NCBI RefSeq assembly: GCF_000689415.1
Contig: NZ_HG322950.1
Location: 496,001-560,000, forward strand
Origin: Pseudomonas knackmussii B13
GTDB taxonomy: Bacteria > Pseudomonadota > Gammaproteobacteria > Pseudomonadales > Pseudomonadaceae
DNA: 64,000 bases
Direction of reading: 5' to 3'
A model generated the notes under the pieces. The model was given only the letters and a program-made list of their open reading frames with translations, was not told the origin of the DNA and ran no database searches. This document shows positions 27,391 through 35,474 of this stretch, one piece after another. Made by a program: the position numbers and the translations under genes. Numbering within the stretch: position 1 is the first letter of the stretch; every line of letters begins with the position of its first letter.

Positions 27391-28824
27391 TCAGTGCCCG
27401 TCGTCGGGCTCCAGGCGCCGCGGCGCCTGTGACGTACGGCCGTCCTCGCCGGAGAGCTGGAAGAAGATCGCCGCCGCCAGCATCGACATCACGCCCACGC
27501 TCAGATAGGTAGCGTGGAACGCCCCCAGCACGTCGCCGGCATTGATCTCGATATCGGCCTGGAACCCGCCCAGCAGCGCCGCCGCGCACGCCACGCCAAG
27601 GCCGATCGACAATTGCATGACCACCGAGAGCAGGCTGTTGCCGGCGCTGGCGTTGTCGTCGCGCAGGTCGATCAGGGTCAGGGTGTTCATCGCCGTGAAC
27701 TGCAGCGAGTTGACCGCGCCGAGCAGGCCCAGGTGGATCAGCAGCCAGACATGGGGTGTGTCCTGGTCGATCAGGCCGAAGCTCGCAATCAACGCACCCA
27801 GCAGCAGGGTATTGCCGACCAGCAGGCGGCGATAGCCGAAGAAATCGAGGATCGCCTTGGCCAGCGGCTTGATCGCCATGGCCATGCCGGCCAGGGGGAT
27901 CATGCTCATGCCCGCCTTGGCCGGGCTGAAGCCCAGGCCGACCTGCAGCAGCAGCGGCGTGAGGAAGGGCAGGGCGCCGCTGCCCAGGCGGGCGAACAGG
28001 TTGCCCAGCACGCCCACGGCGAAGGTCCGCGTGCGGAACAGGCTCGGCGGGAACAACGGCGCCTCGATGCGCAGCGCGCGCAGCCAGTAGGCGGCGAGCA
28101 GGACCAGGCCGCCGATCAGCAGGAGCACCACGCGTACGTGCGGCATGTGCAGTTCGCCAAGGCCTTCGAGGGCGATGGTGATCAGCAGCATGGAGCCACC
28201 GAAGAGCAGGAAGCCCGGTACGTCGAATCGAGCCTGCCCGGCGCCGCGCAGGTCCGGCATCAGGCGCATGGCGAAGGCCATGCCGAGCAGGCCGACCGGG
28301 ATGTTGATGAGGAAGATCCAGTGCCAGCTGGCGTATTCGACCAACCAGCCGCCCAGTGTCGGGCCGGCCAGCGGACCGACCAGGCCGGGGATGGTGACGA
28401 AGCTGAGCACCCGCACCAGTTCGGTTCGCGGGTACACGCGCAGGATCACCAGGCGCCCCACTGGCATCATCAGTGCGCCGCCCAGGCCCTGCACCACGCG
28501 GGCGATGACCAGCACGCCGAGGCTCGGCGAGAGCGCGCAGAACAGCGAGCCGAGGCTGAACAGGAAGACCGCGAAGAGAAACACCCGGCGCGTGCCGAAG
28601 CGGTCGGCTATCCAGCCCGACGCGGGAATCAGCAGCGCCACCGTGAGCAGGTAGGAGATGACCACCGCCTGCATGCGCAGCGGGTCCTCGTCCAGCGAAC
28701 GGGCCATGCTCGGCAGCGCGGTGTTGAGGATGGTGGCGTCCAGTGCCTGCATGAAGAAGGCCACGGCCACCAGCCATGGAAGGATGCGGGCGATGCGCGG
28801 GGTGAGGGTGAAGGGCTCGCTCAT
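27391..28824 (-). CDS. MFS drug-efflux transporter, MdtD-like (DHA2 type)
   Basis: The 477-residue protein has about 14 hydrophobic segments, as in DHA2 transporters. Motif D1-like LDATILNTALPSMA is in helix 1, and motif A/C-like residues appear in GWIADRFGTRRVFL and PVGRLVILRVYPR. The E. coli MdtD protein is the nearest family name I recognise, but the substrate cannot be inferred. AAGGA six bases ahead supports the ATG at 28824 over an in-frame ATG seven codons upstream. It ends two bases from the convergent retropepsin-like gene. Confidence 0.87.
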   Translation of the reverse strand: MSEPFTLTPRIARILPWLVAVAFFMQALDATILNTALPSMARSLDEDPLRMQAVVISYLLTVALLIPASGWIADRFGTRRVFLFAVFLFSLGSLFCALSPSLGVLVIARVVQGLGGALMMPVGRLVILRVYPRTELVRVLSFVTIPGLVGPLAGPTLGGWLVEYASWHWIFLINIPVGLLGMAFAMRLMPDLRGAGQARFDVPGFLLFGGSMLLITIALEGLGELHMPHVRVVLLLIGGLVLLAAYWLRALRIEAPLFPPSLFRTRTFAVGVLGNLFARLGSGALPFLTPLLLQVGLGFSPAKAGMSMIPLAGMAMAIKPLAKAILDFFGYRRLLVGNTLLLGALIASFGLIDQDTPHVWLLIHLGLLGAVNSLQFTAMNTLTLIDLRDDNASAGNSLLSVVMQLSIGLGVACAAALLGGFQADIEINAGDVLGAFHATYLSVGVMSMLAAAIFFQLSGEDGRTSQAPRRLEPDDGH

Positions 28825-29026
28825 GATCGATCCTTGCGTCGGCATCCGCCAAGCATAGGGAAAGATGCTCAGGGCCGGTATCGGTGCCGTCGTTGGTATT
28901 CCCGCGTTCAGCTAACCTGAGCGCTAATGCGCTCGGCCGGCCAGGGAGGAACGAAGTCCCGCCGCCTGGGTCGTACCCGTGTTTGGCGCGCCTGGCGCGC
29001 CGGCCATCCATGCAAAGGAGATGTCG

Positions 29027-29554
29027 ATGTCTGTTCGAATCCGTTCCACCCTCGCCGCCGTGGCCCTGCTGTCCGCATCCTCGGCTTTCGCCTTCAACCT
29101 CGGTGACGCGGCCAACGCGGTTTCCGGCATGGCGGGCGGCGGTACTTCCCAGGTCGCCACCACGCCGCAGACCAGCGGCCTGCTCGGTGCGCTCACTGGC
29201 CAGCTCGGCGTCAACCAGGAACAGGCCGTAGGCGGCACCGGCGCGCTGCTGGGCCTGGCCAAGAACAAACTCAGCGGCGGCGATTATTCGCAGCTGCTGC
29301 AACAGGTGCCGGGGCTGGACAAGTTGTCCGGTAGCAGCGCCCTCGGTGGCCTGGGCGACCTCGGCGGCGCCTCGAAGAGCCTGCTGGGCAACGTCGGCAG
29401 CATGGGCGACGTGAACAAGGCGTTCGGCGCCATGGGCATGGATCAGAGCATGACCGGCAAGTTCGCCAGCGTGCTGCTCGACTATTTCGGCAAGCAGGGC
29501 GTCAGCAGCAACCTGCTGGGCAGCCTGGGCAGCCTCTGGGGCGTTGGCGGCTGA
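29027..29554 (+). CDS. DUF2780 exported protein (first of two)
   Basis: The 175-residue protein has a signal peptide (MSVRIRSTLAAVALLSASSAFAF) and a DUF2780 domain (VcgC/VcgE-like): LTGQLGVNQEQAVGGTGALLGLAKNKLSGGDYSQLLQQVPGLDKL followed by a Gly/Leu-rich middle and a VNKAFGAMGMDQSMTGKFASVLLDYFGKQGVSSNLLGSL end. The function of the family is unknown. AAAGGAG sits six bases before the ATG at 29027, so I prefer it over the ATG at 29021 that abuts it. A paralogue follows at 29732. Confidence 0.85.
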   Translation: MSVRIRSTLAAVALLSASSAFAFNLGDAANAVSGMAGGGTSQVATTPQTSGLLGALTGQLGVNQEQAVGGTGALLGLAKNKLSGGDYSQLLQQVPGLDKLSGSSALGGLGDLGGASKSLLGNVGSMGDVNKAFGAMGMDQSMTGKFASVLLDYFGKQGVSSNLLGSLGSLWGVGG

Positions 29555-29569
29555 ACCAAGCCCCTCTGC

Positions 29570-29623
29570 GTAGGAGCGGGCCTGGTTCGCGAAAAAGCGA
29601 ATCGCGGATGAGATCCGCTCCTG
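29570..29623. repeat. REP doublet between the DUF2780 genes
   Basis: GTAGGAGCGGGCCTGGTTC... and ...GGATGAGATCCGCTCCTG form an imperfect inverted pair, of the second REP type seen in this window. Confidence 0.65.
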
Positions 29624-29731
29624 TGCGCTTCCTCGTTTGGCCGACGAGCCGCTCTGAACGAAATTTCTGACATTCAGTCGAAGCTGCGACCCGCCCCGTT
29701 TGCGGCGGATTTCCCTGTCGCGGAGCCTTCG

Positions 29732-30328
29732 ATGATCGCCCGATCCCTTCTCGCCCTCACCGCTTGCCTGTGCCTCGCGTCCTTGCCGGTCGTCGCCGAA
29801 ACCTTCGATGAAGCGCCCAGCGCCAACAGCAGCAGCGCCGATGGCAGTGCCGCAGCGCGCAATGCCGCCAACGGCCTGGTGGAAACCCTCGGCCAACGCC
29901 TGAACATCAGCGACGAGCAGGCCATCGGCGGCGTCGGCGCGCTGCTTGGGCTGGCGATGAACCGACTGGAGCCGGCCGACAGCGCGCAACTGCAGCAGCG
30001 CCTTCCGGGGCTCGGGCAACTCTCGTCGGGAACGCTCGATGGCGGGTTGGGAGGACTTGGCGGACTTGCCGGCCTGATCGGTGGCGCCGGGCAACTGCTC
30101 GGCGGCATCCAGAACCTGCAGGACGTCGACCAGGTCTTCAACGTGTTGGGGATGAACCAGGGCATGGTCGGACAGTTCGCCGGCGTGATGCTCGACTACA
30201 TGGTCCAGCAGGGCCTGAACAGCCAGCTGCTGGGCACCCTGGGGCAGATCTGGGGGAGCCTGCCGAGCATCCCCAAGACCCCGCTCGCACCGGCGCCGCT
30301 GGCGGCTCCGAGCGGCAAGGCCGCCTGA
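29732..30328 (+). CDS. DUF2780 exported protein (second of two)
   Basis: The 198-residue paralogue of the preceding protein has signal peptide MIARSLLALTACLCLASLPVVAE. It carries the same domain plan: LGQRLNISDEQAIGGVGALLGLAMNRL, then a Gly-rich stretch and LNVLGMNQGMVGQFAGVMLDYMVQQGLNSQLLGTL, with an extra Pro/Ala-rich tail. Conservation of the blocks but divergence of the Gly-rich middle suggests an old duplication. The stop lies one base from the stop of the convergent acyltransferase gene. No function is known. Confidence 0.83.
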   Translation: MIARSLLALTACLCLASLPVVAETFDEAPSANSSSADGSAAARNAANGLVETLGQRLNISDEQAIGGVGALLGLAMNRLEPADSAQLQQRLPGLGQLSSGTLDGGLGGLGGLAGLIGGAGQLLGGIQNLQDVDQVFNVLGMNQGMVGQFAGVMLDYMVQQGLNSQLLGTLGQIWGSLPSIPKTPLAPAPLAAPSGKAA

Positions 30329-30329
30329 T

Positions 30330-31217
30330 TCAGAGCTGGGCGCGCAGCTCGCCGATGCGGGCGTCCTTTTCCTGCCAGAGGCGCGATACCCAGACCTGCA
30401 CGTACTGGCGGAATTCCGCGTCGTTCTCGTAATCGCCCTGCCAGAGCGCAGGGTCGATTTCATGGGTGCGAATGTCGACGATCACCTTGGGCACTCGCCC
30501 GCTGAGCAGGTCCCAGAAACCCGGAGTCCGGCCTTGCGGATAGACCAGCGTGACGTCGAGCATGGCGTCCAGCTGCTCGCCCAGGGCGGCCAGGACGAAG
30601 GCCACGCCGCCAGCCTTGGGCTTGAGCAGGTGCTGGTAGGGCGATTGCTGCTGGGCCTGCTTGGCGGGTGTGAAGCGGGTTCCTTCGAGGTAGTTCACCA
30701 CGGTGACCGGCAGGCCCTTGAACTTCTGGCAGGCGGCCTTGGTGATCTCCAGGTCCTTGCCCTTGAGCTCCGGATGCTTCTCCAGGAAGGCCTTGCTGTA
30801 GCGCTTCATGAAGGGGTAGTCGAGGGCCCAGAAGGCGAGGCCGAGGAAGGGCACCCAGATCAGCTCCTTCTTCAGGAAGAACTTGAAGTAGGGCGTCTTG
30901 CGGTTGAACGCCTGGACCAGTGCCGGGATGTCCACCCACGACTGGTGGTTGCTCACCACCAGGTAGGAGGTGTCGGCACGCAGCGCATCGCCGCCGCGGA
31001 TGTCCCAGTGCGTCGGCGTCATCAGGGCGAAGATCGCCTTGTCGATTTCCGCCCAGGTCTCGGCGATCCACATCACCGCGACCGAGCAGGCATCCTTCAG
31101 GCGCTTGCCCGGCAGAACCAGCTTGAGCAGCGCGATCAGCATCATCGGGCCGATCAGGACCAGGGTGTTGAGCAGCAGCAGGAGGCTGGCGAGGATGCCC
31201 TTCAACGTGGCCAACAT
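30330..31217 (-). CDS. yihG: YihG-like inner-membrane 1-acyl-glycerol-3-phosphate acyltransferase
   Basis: This 295-residue protein belongs to the PlsC superfamily as the YihG/PRK14014 type. It has an N-terminal membrane segment (ILASLLLLLNTLVLIGPMMLIALLKLVL), the HxxxxD-type catalytic block SNHQSWVDIPALVQ, the F-P/EGTR block NYLEGTRFTP, and a C-terminal TLVYPQGRTPGFWDLLSGRVPKV. In E. coli YihG makes phosphatidic acid with particular acyl chains. AAGGAG ten bases ahead selects the ATG at 31217 over the longer frame to 31691. Confidence 0.85.
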   Translation of the reverse strand: MLATLKGILASLLLLLNTLVLIGPMMLIALLKLVLPGKRLKDACSVAVMWIAETWAEIDKAIFALMTPTHWDIRGGDALRADTSYLVVSNHQSWVDIPALVQAFNRKTPYFKFFLKKELIWVPFLGLAFWALDYPFMKRYSKAFLEKHPELKGKDLEITKAACQKFKGLPVTVVNYLEGTRFTPAKQAQQQSPYQHLLKPKAGGVAFVLAALGEQLDAMLDVTLVYPQGRTPGFWDLLSGRVPKVIVDIRTHEIDPALWQGDYENDAEFRQYVQVWVSRLWQEKDARIGELRAQL

Positions 31218-31346
31218 GGCGGTGCGACTCCTTGTTCGAGGTGGCGCGGCCATGATACGCAGGCCGCATTCCTTCCCCAAGTCGCTGCTTCCCGTCCGGT
31301 GTGCCGGCGCACTATGCTCTAGGCAATCCCCCTGCGATTTTTTGCC

Positions 31347-32606
31347 ATGCCCGATTCGATCTACCTGCGCGTGCCGGTCGAAGCCGTGACCCTGGGGATG
31401 TACGTTCACGAGCTCTGCGGGTCCTGGATGGACCACCCTTTCTGGCGCAAGCGTTTCCTCCTGGAAGACCCTGACGACCTGAGACGCCTTCGTGAAAGCG
31501 GCATCCGCGAAGTGCTGATCGATCCGTCCCGGGGGCTTTCGCCACGCCCGGCCCTGGTGCCCGAGGCCGAGCCTGAGACTGATGTGGCGCCGGAGCCGGC
31601 CGCCGAGCCCGTGGCCCAGCCCATTCCCGCCCGGCGCTCCCTGGAGCACGAACTGCGCACCGCGCGGCGTCTGTGCGCACGCTCCAAGCAAGCGGTCATG
31701 GCGATGTTCAGCGATGCGCGCATGGGGAAGGTGGTAGATGCGGAGCAGGCGGTGGAGCTGGTGGCGGAAATCACCGAGTCGGTACTACGCCATCCCAACG
31801 CGCTGATCAGCCTGGCGCGGCTCAAGCACGCCGACGAATACACCTATATGCACTCGGTGGCCGTCTGCGCGCTGATGATCGCCCTGGCCCGCCAACTCGA
31901 TATGGACGACTCGCTCGTGCGCGAAGCAGGGCTGGCCGGCCTGCTGCACGACATCGGCAAGATGCAGGTGCCCCTGGCGGTGCTGAACAAGCCGGGACGT
32001 CTGGAAGAACACGAGTTCGCCAGCGTGCGCGAGCACCCACGCCGGGGCGTCGACATCCTGATCCAGGGGCGCCAGGTCGGCGCGCTGGTGCTGGACGTCT
32101 GCCTGCACCACCACGAGAAACTCGACGGCAGCGGGTATCCGCATCGCCTGGCGGGTGAGCAGATCAGCCTGTTCGCGCGCATGGGGGCGATCTGCGACAT
32201 CTACGACGCCATCACCTCGGACCGCCCCTACAAGGCTGGCTGGGACCCCGCCGAATCGATCCGGCGAATGAACCAGTGGTGTGGCTCGCACCTCGATGAG
32301 CAAGTGTTCCGCGCCTTCGTCAAATGCCTGGGCATCTACCCGGTGGGCTCGCTGGTGCGCTTGGAGAGCGAGCGCCTGGCGGTCGTCATGGACCAGCACG
32401 TCGAATCGCTGCTGACGCCGACGGTGAAGGTGTTCTATTCGGCGCGCACGCGCGCCGCCATTCCCCAGGAAGTGCTCGACCTGGCGCAGCTCAAAGGCCG
32501 CGAGCGCATCGTCGGCCGCGAGTCGCCGGCGCAATGGGGTTTCGGCAATCTGGAGTCGCTCTGGAGCGGGCTCGATCGCCGGCGCGGCTCGCTGTTCGAC
32601 GGCTGA
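31347..32606 (+). CDS. HD-GYP domain cyclic-di-GMP phosphodiesterase with DUF3391
   Basis: The 419-residue protein has an N-terminal DUF3391 domain (about 1-70, YLRVPVEAVTLGMYVHELCGSW), an acidic/Pro linker, and an HD-GYP domain (about 150-330). The metal-site motifs are present: LLHDIGKMQVPLAVLNKPG, EHPRRGVDIL, HHHEKLDGSGYP and ICDIYDAITSDRPYK. The DGSGYP variant still keeps the G-x-GYP residues expected of active enzymes. It degrades c-di-GMP to GMP/pGpG, opposing cyclases such as the GGDEF protein at 55.2 kb. It diverges from the yihG-like gene. Confidence 0.9.
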   Translation: MPDSIYLRVPVEAVTLGMYVHELCGSWMDHPFWRKRFLLEDPDDLRRLRESGIREVLIDPSRGLSPRPALVPEAEPETDVAPEPAAEPVAQPIPARRSLEHELRTARRLCARSKQAVMAMFSDARMGKVVDAEQAVELVAEITESVLRHPNALISLARLKHADEYTYMHSVAVCALMIALARQLDMDDSLVREAGLAGLLHDIGKMQVPLAVLNKPGRLEEHEFASVREHPRRGVDILIQGRQVGALVLDVCLHHHEKLDGSGYPHRLAGEQISLFARMGAICDIYDAITSDRPYKAGWDPAESIRRMNQWCGSHLDEQVFRAFVKCLGIYPVGSLVRLESERLAVVMDQHVESLLTPTVKVFYSARTRAAIPQEVLDLAQLKGRERIVGRESPAQWGFGNLESLWSGLDRRRGSLFDG

Positions 32607-32685
32607 TCCGCCACCCTGGCGAACCCCCGGGGCGCATGGTAGTCCTATGCGCCATGCTCCCTGCCTTCCGTTCTGGAGAATCCCC

Positions 32686-33201
32686 GTGAAGCGCGTACTA
32701 GCCCTGATTTCCCTGCTCGCCCTGCCTGGCCTGGTGCTGGCCGCCGAGCCAAAACTCTACGGCCGCTACGAATGGGTCGGCCTGCCCGAACTCGACCGCA
32801 CCCTGCAGGCGAAGATGGACACCGGCGCCTACACCTCGTCGCTGTCGGCCAAGGACATCGAGCGCTTCCAGCGCGACGGCGAGGACTGGGTGCGCTTCCG
32901 CCTGGCGACCAAGGAAGGCGGCGACGCGGTCTTCGAGCACAAGCTCGCGCGCATCTCGAAAATCAAGAACCGCGCCGGCGACGACGAAGAGGACGCGCAA
33001 CCCTCGCTCAGCGAACGCCCGGTCATCCTGCTGCCTGTATGCCTGGGTGGCGACCAGCAGGTGATCGAGGTCAACCTCACCGACCGCAGTAACTTCACCT
33101 ATCCCTTCCTGATGGGCGCCAAGGGCCTGCGCAAGTTCCACGTCGCGGTCGACCCGGGCGAGCGCTTCGCCGCCGGCAAGCCGAACTGCTCCGGGAGCTG
33201 A
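32686..33201 (+). CDS. Exported retropepsin-like protein, PF05618 family (second copy)
   Basis: The 171-residue protein has signal peptide MKRVLALISLLALPGLVLAAE and the family block KMDTGAYTSSLSAKD (active-site D-T-G) with MGAKGLRKFHVAVDPGERF near the end. GGAG seven bases before the GTG at 32686 decides the start; an ATG at 32647 would precede the signal peptide with non-hydrophobic residues. It resembles the 26895 protein but has an extra acidic insert (NRAGDDEEDAQ). It precedes creB by 66 bases, so it may be read with the cre genes. Confidence 0.8.
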   Translation: MKRVLALISLLALPGLVLAAEPKLYGRYEWVGLPELDRTLQAKMDTGAYTSSLSAKDIERFQRDGEDWVRFRLATKEGGDAVFEHKLARISKIKNRAGDDEEDAQPSLSERPVILLPVCLGGDQQVIEVNLTDRSNFTYPFLMGAKGLRKFHVAVDPGERFAAGKPNCSGS

Positions 33202-33267
33202 AGCCCGATTGACGGGCCGCGGCGCTTGCGGCTTGATGGCAAGCTTTCAAACCGAGGCACGGACGCC

Positions 33268-33951
33268 ATGCCGCACATCCTCATCGTCGAAGACGAAGCC
33301 TCCATCGCCGATACGCTGCTCTACGCGCTGCAGTCCGAGGGCTTCGCCACCACCTGGCTGAGCCTGGCGGGCGAGGCCTTGCAGCGTCTGCGCGAGACGA
33401 GCTTCGACCTGGTCATTCTCGACGTCGGCCTGCCCGACATCAGCGGCTTCGAGGCTTGCCGCCAGCTGCGCCGATTCTCCGAGGTGCCGGTGATCTTCCT
33501 CACCGCACGCGATGGCGAGATCGACCGGGTGGTGGGGCTGGAGATCGGCGCCGACGATTACGTGGTCAAGCCGTTCAGCCCGCGCGAGGTCGCTGCGCGG
33601 GTCAAGGCCATCCTGCGCCGTGGCGCGCTCCGCGAGCAGCCGGTCGCAGTACCGGCGGGGCTGTTCCAGGTGGACGAGGAGCGCTTCCTGATCCACTACC
33701 GCGGCCAGCCGCTGAACCTCACGCTGCACGAGTTCCGCCTGCTGCAGACCTTGCTGGCGCGACCGGGCCGGGTGTTCAGCCGCGAACAGCTGCTGGAGGC
33801 ACTCGGCGTCTCGGCCCAGGCCGGTTACGAACGCAACATCGACACCCATATCAAGGGCCTGCGCGCCAAGCTGCGCCAGGTGGCCGCGGACGCCGAGCCG
33901 ATCCAGACCCATCGCGGCCTCGGCTACAGCTACGCGGCGGAGAAGGCCTGA
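33268..33951 (+). CDS. creB: Response regulator CreB
   Basis: The 227-residue OmpR-type response regulator has a receiver domain (residues 1-120) with the acidic pair in VEDE, phosphoacceptor Asp52 (VILDVGLPD) and Lys in VVKPFSPRE, followed by a winged-helix DNA-binding domain ending THRGLGYSYA. CreB works with sensor CreC; in Pseudomonas it controls creD and influences beta-lactam tolerance and biofilm. creC starts one base into the creB stop. A phased repeat array ahead of creD (35390-35433) is the likely target. Confidence 0.93.
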   Translation: MPHILIVEDEASIADTLLYALQSEGFATTWLSLAGEALQRLRETSFDLVILDVGLPDISGFEACRQLRRFSEVPVIFLTARDGEIDRVVGLEIGADDYVVKPFSPREVAARVKAILRRGALREQPVAVPAGLFQVDEERFLIHYRGQPLNLTLHEFRLLQTLLARPGRVFSREQLLEALGVSAQAGYERNIDTHIKGLRAKLRQVAADAEPIQTHRGLGYSYAAEKA

Positions 33952-35369
33952 TGCCGCTCGGCCTGCGGATCTTCCTGGCGTACTTCCTGTTCGTCGGGCT
34001 GACCGGTTACTTCGTGCTCAGCACGGTGATGGACGAGATCCGCCCCGGCGTGCGCCAGTCCACCGAAGAAACCCTGGTGGATACCGCCAACCTGCTCGCC
34101 GAGATCCTCCGCGACGACCTGAAGAACGGCTCGCTCGCCCAGAGCCACCTGCCCGAGCTGCTCAAGGCCTACGGCGCGCGCAGCCCGCAGGCGGACATCT
34201 GGGGCGTACGCAAGAACGCGGTGAACCACCGCATCTACGTCACCGACGCGCGCGGTATCGTCCTGCTGGATTCCGCCGGCAGCGCGGTGGGCCAGGATTA
34301 CTCGCGCTGGAACGACGTCTACCTGACCCTGCAGGGCAAGTACGGCGCGCGCTCCAGCCGTGAGTCGGCGGATGACCCGGACTCCTCGGTGATGTACGTG
34401 GGGGCACCGATCCGCGATGGCGAGAAGATCATCGGCGTGGTCTCGGTCTCCAAGCCCAACCGCACCCTGCAACCCTACATCGAGCGCTCGCAGCGCCGCC
34501 TGGCCTGGCTCGGCGGCGGCCTGATCGTCCTCGGCCTGCTGGTGGGCGGACTGCTTTCCTGGTGGCTGAGCGGCGCGCTGCGTCGCCTCACTCGCTATGC
34601 GCAGGCGGTCAGCGAAGGCCAGCGTGCCGAGCTGCCGCACTACCGCGGTGGCGAGATGGCTCAGCTGGCCGATGCGGTGGAGCGCATGCGCGTGCAACTG
34701 GAAGGCAAGGCGTACGTCGAGCGCTATGTGCATACCCTGACCCACGAGCTGAAGAGCCCGCTGGCTGCCATTCGTGGTGCCGCCGAATTGCTCGAAGGCG
34801 AGATGCCGACCGAACAGCGTCTGCGCTTCGCCGGCAACATCACCAGCGAGAGCCGGCGCTTGCAGCAGCTGGTCGAGCGGCTGCTGAACCTGGCCCAGGT
34901 GGAGCAGCGCCAGGGCCTCGAAGCGAATGAGCCGGTGGTGCTACGCGAGCTGGTCGCGGAGTTGCTGCAAGGCAACCTCGCGCGCCTGGAAAGCCTGCAG
35001 GTGGACAATGCCGTGCCGCCGGAGGCCGTGGTCGATGGCGAGGCCTTCCTGCTGCGCCAGACACTCGGCAACCTGCTGGAGAACGCCCTCGACTTCACTC
35101 CGGCGGGCGGCACGCTTCGCTTTGGCGCCGAACGCGCAGGGAAGTCCTGGCGCCTGACGCTGTTCAACCAGGGCCAGGCGATCCCCGACTTCGCCCTGCC
35201 GCGGCTGACCGAGCGCTTCTACTCGCTGCCGCGGCCAGGCAGTGGACGCAAGAGCACCGGGCTCGGGCTCAACTTCGTTGCCGAGGTCGCGGCGCTGCAT
35301 GGCGGTTCGTTGCACGTTGGCAACGTCGAAGGCGGCGTCGAAGCCTCACTGCTGCTCCCGGCGCACTAG
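33951..35369 (+). CDS. creC: Sensor histidine kinase CreC
   Basis: The 472-residue kinase has two membrane helices (about 5-25 and 183-203) bracketing a periplasmic PAS-like sensor of 155 residues. A HAMP-like segment leads to the H box (HTLTHELKSPLAAIRGAAELL), then the N box (NLLENALDFT), and the G box GLGLNFVAEV, here without an obvious full DxGxG block, as in other CreC. It phosphorylates CreB. The ATG overlaps the creB stop by one base, giving tight coupling. Confidence 0.93.
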   Translation: MPLGLRIFLAYFLFVGLTGYFVLSTVMDEIRPGVRQSTEETLVDTANLLAEILRDDLKNGSLAQSHLPELLKAYGARSPQADIWGVRKNAVNHRIYVTDARGIVLLDSAGSAVGQDYSRWNDVYLTLQGKYGARSSRESADDPDSSVMYVGAPIRDGEKIIGVVSVSKPNRTLQPYIERSQRRLAWLGGGLIVLGLLVGGLLSWWLSGALRRLTRYAQAVSEGQRAELPHYRGGEMAQLADAVERMRVQLEGKAYVERYVHTLTHELKSPLAAIRGAAELLEGEMPTEQRLRFAGNITSESRRLQQLVERLLNLAQVEQRQGLEANEPVVLRELVAELLQGNLARLESLQVDNAVPPEAVVDGEAFLLRQTLGNLLENALDFTPAGGTLRFGAERAGKSWRLTLFNQGQAIPDFALPRLTERFYSLPRPGSGRKSTGLGLNFVAEVAALHGGSLHVGNVEGGVEASLLLPAH

Positions 35370-35389
35370 CCGCCGGCTTCGCGCAATCC

Positions 35390-35439
35390 CCACGAAGTCT
35401 CCACCGAAGCGCCACAGACGCCCCACAGAGCCCACGCAG
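35390..35439 (+). promoter_or_regulatory. Phased CCAC repeats upstream of creD, candidate CreB operator
   Basis: CCAC occurs at 35390, 35401, 35412 and 35423, exactly 11 bases apart, followed by a fifth near-copy at 35432. The middle copies share CCACAGA(C/G). OmpR/PhoB-type regulators bind direct half-sites at 11-bp spacing, and creD is the established CreB-P target, so a CreB site is a reasonable reading. It lies about 40-85 bases before the creD ATG. Confidence 0.5.
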
Positions 35440-35474
35440 ACTCTCCGGTATCCACAACCGCCCGGAGAGGCCCC

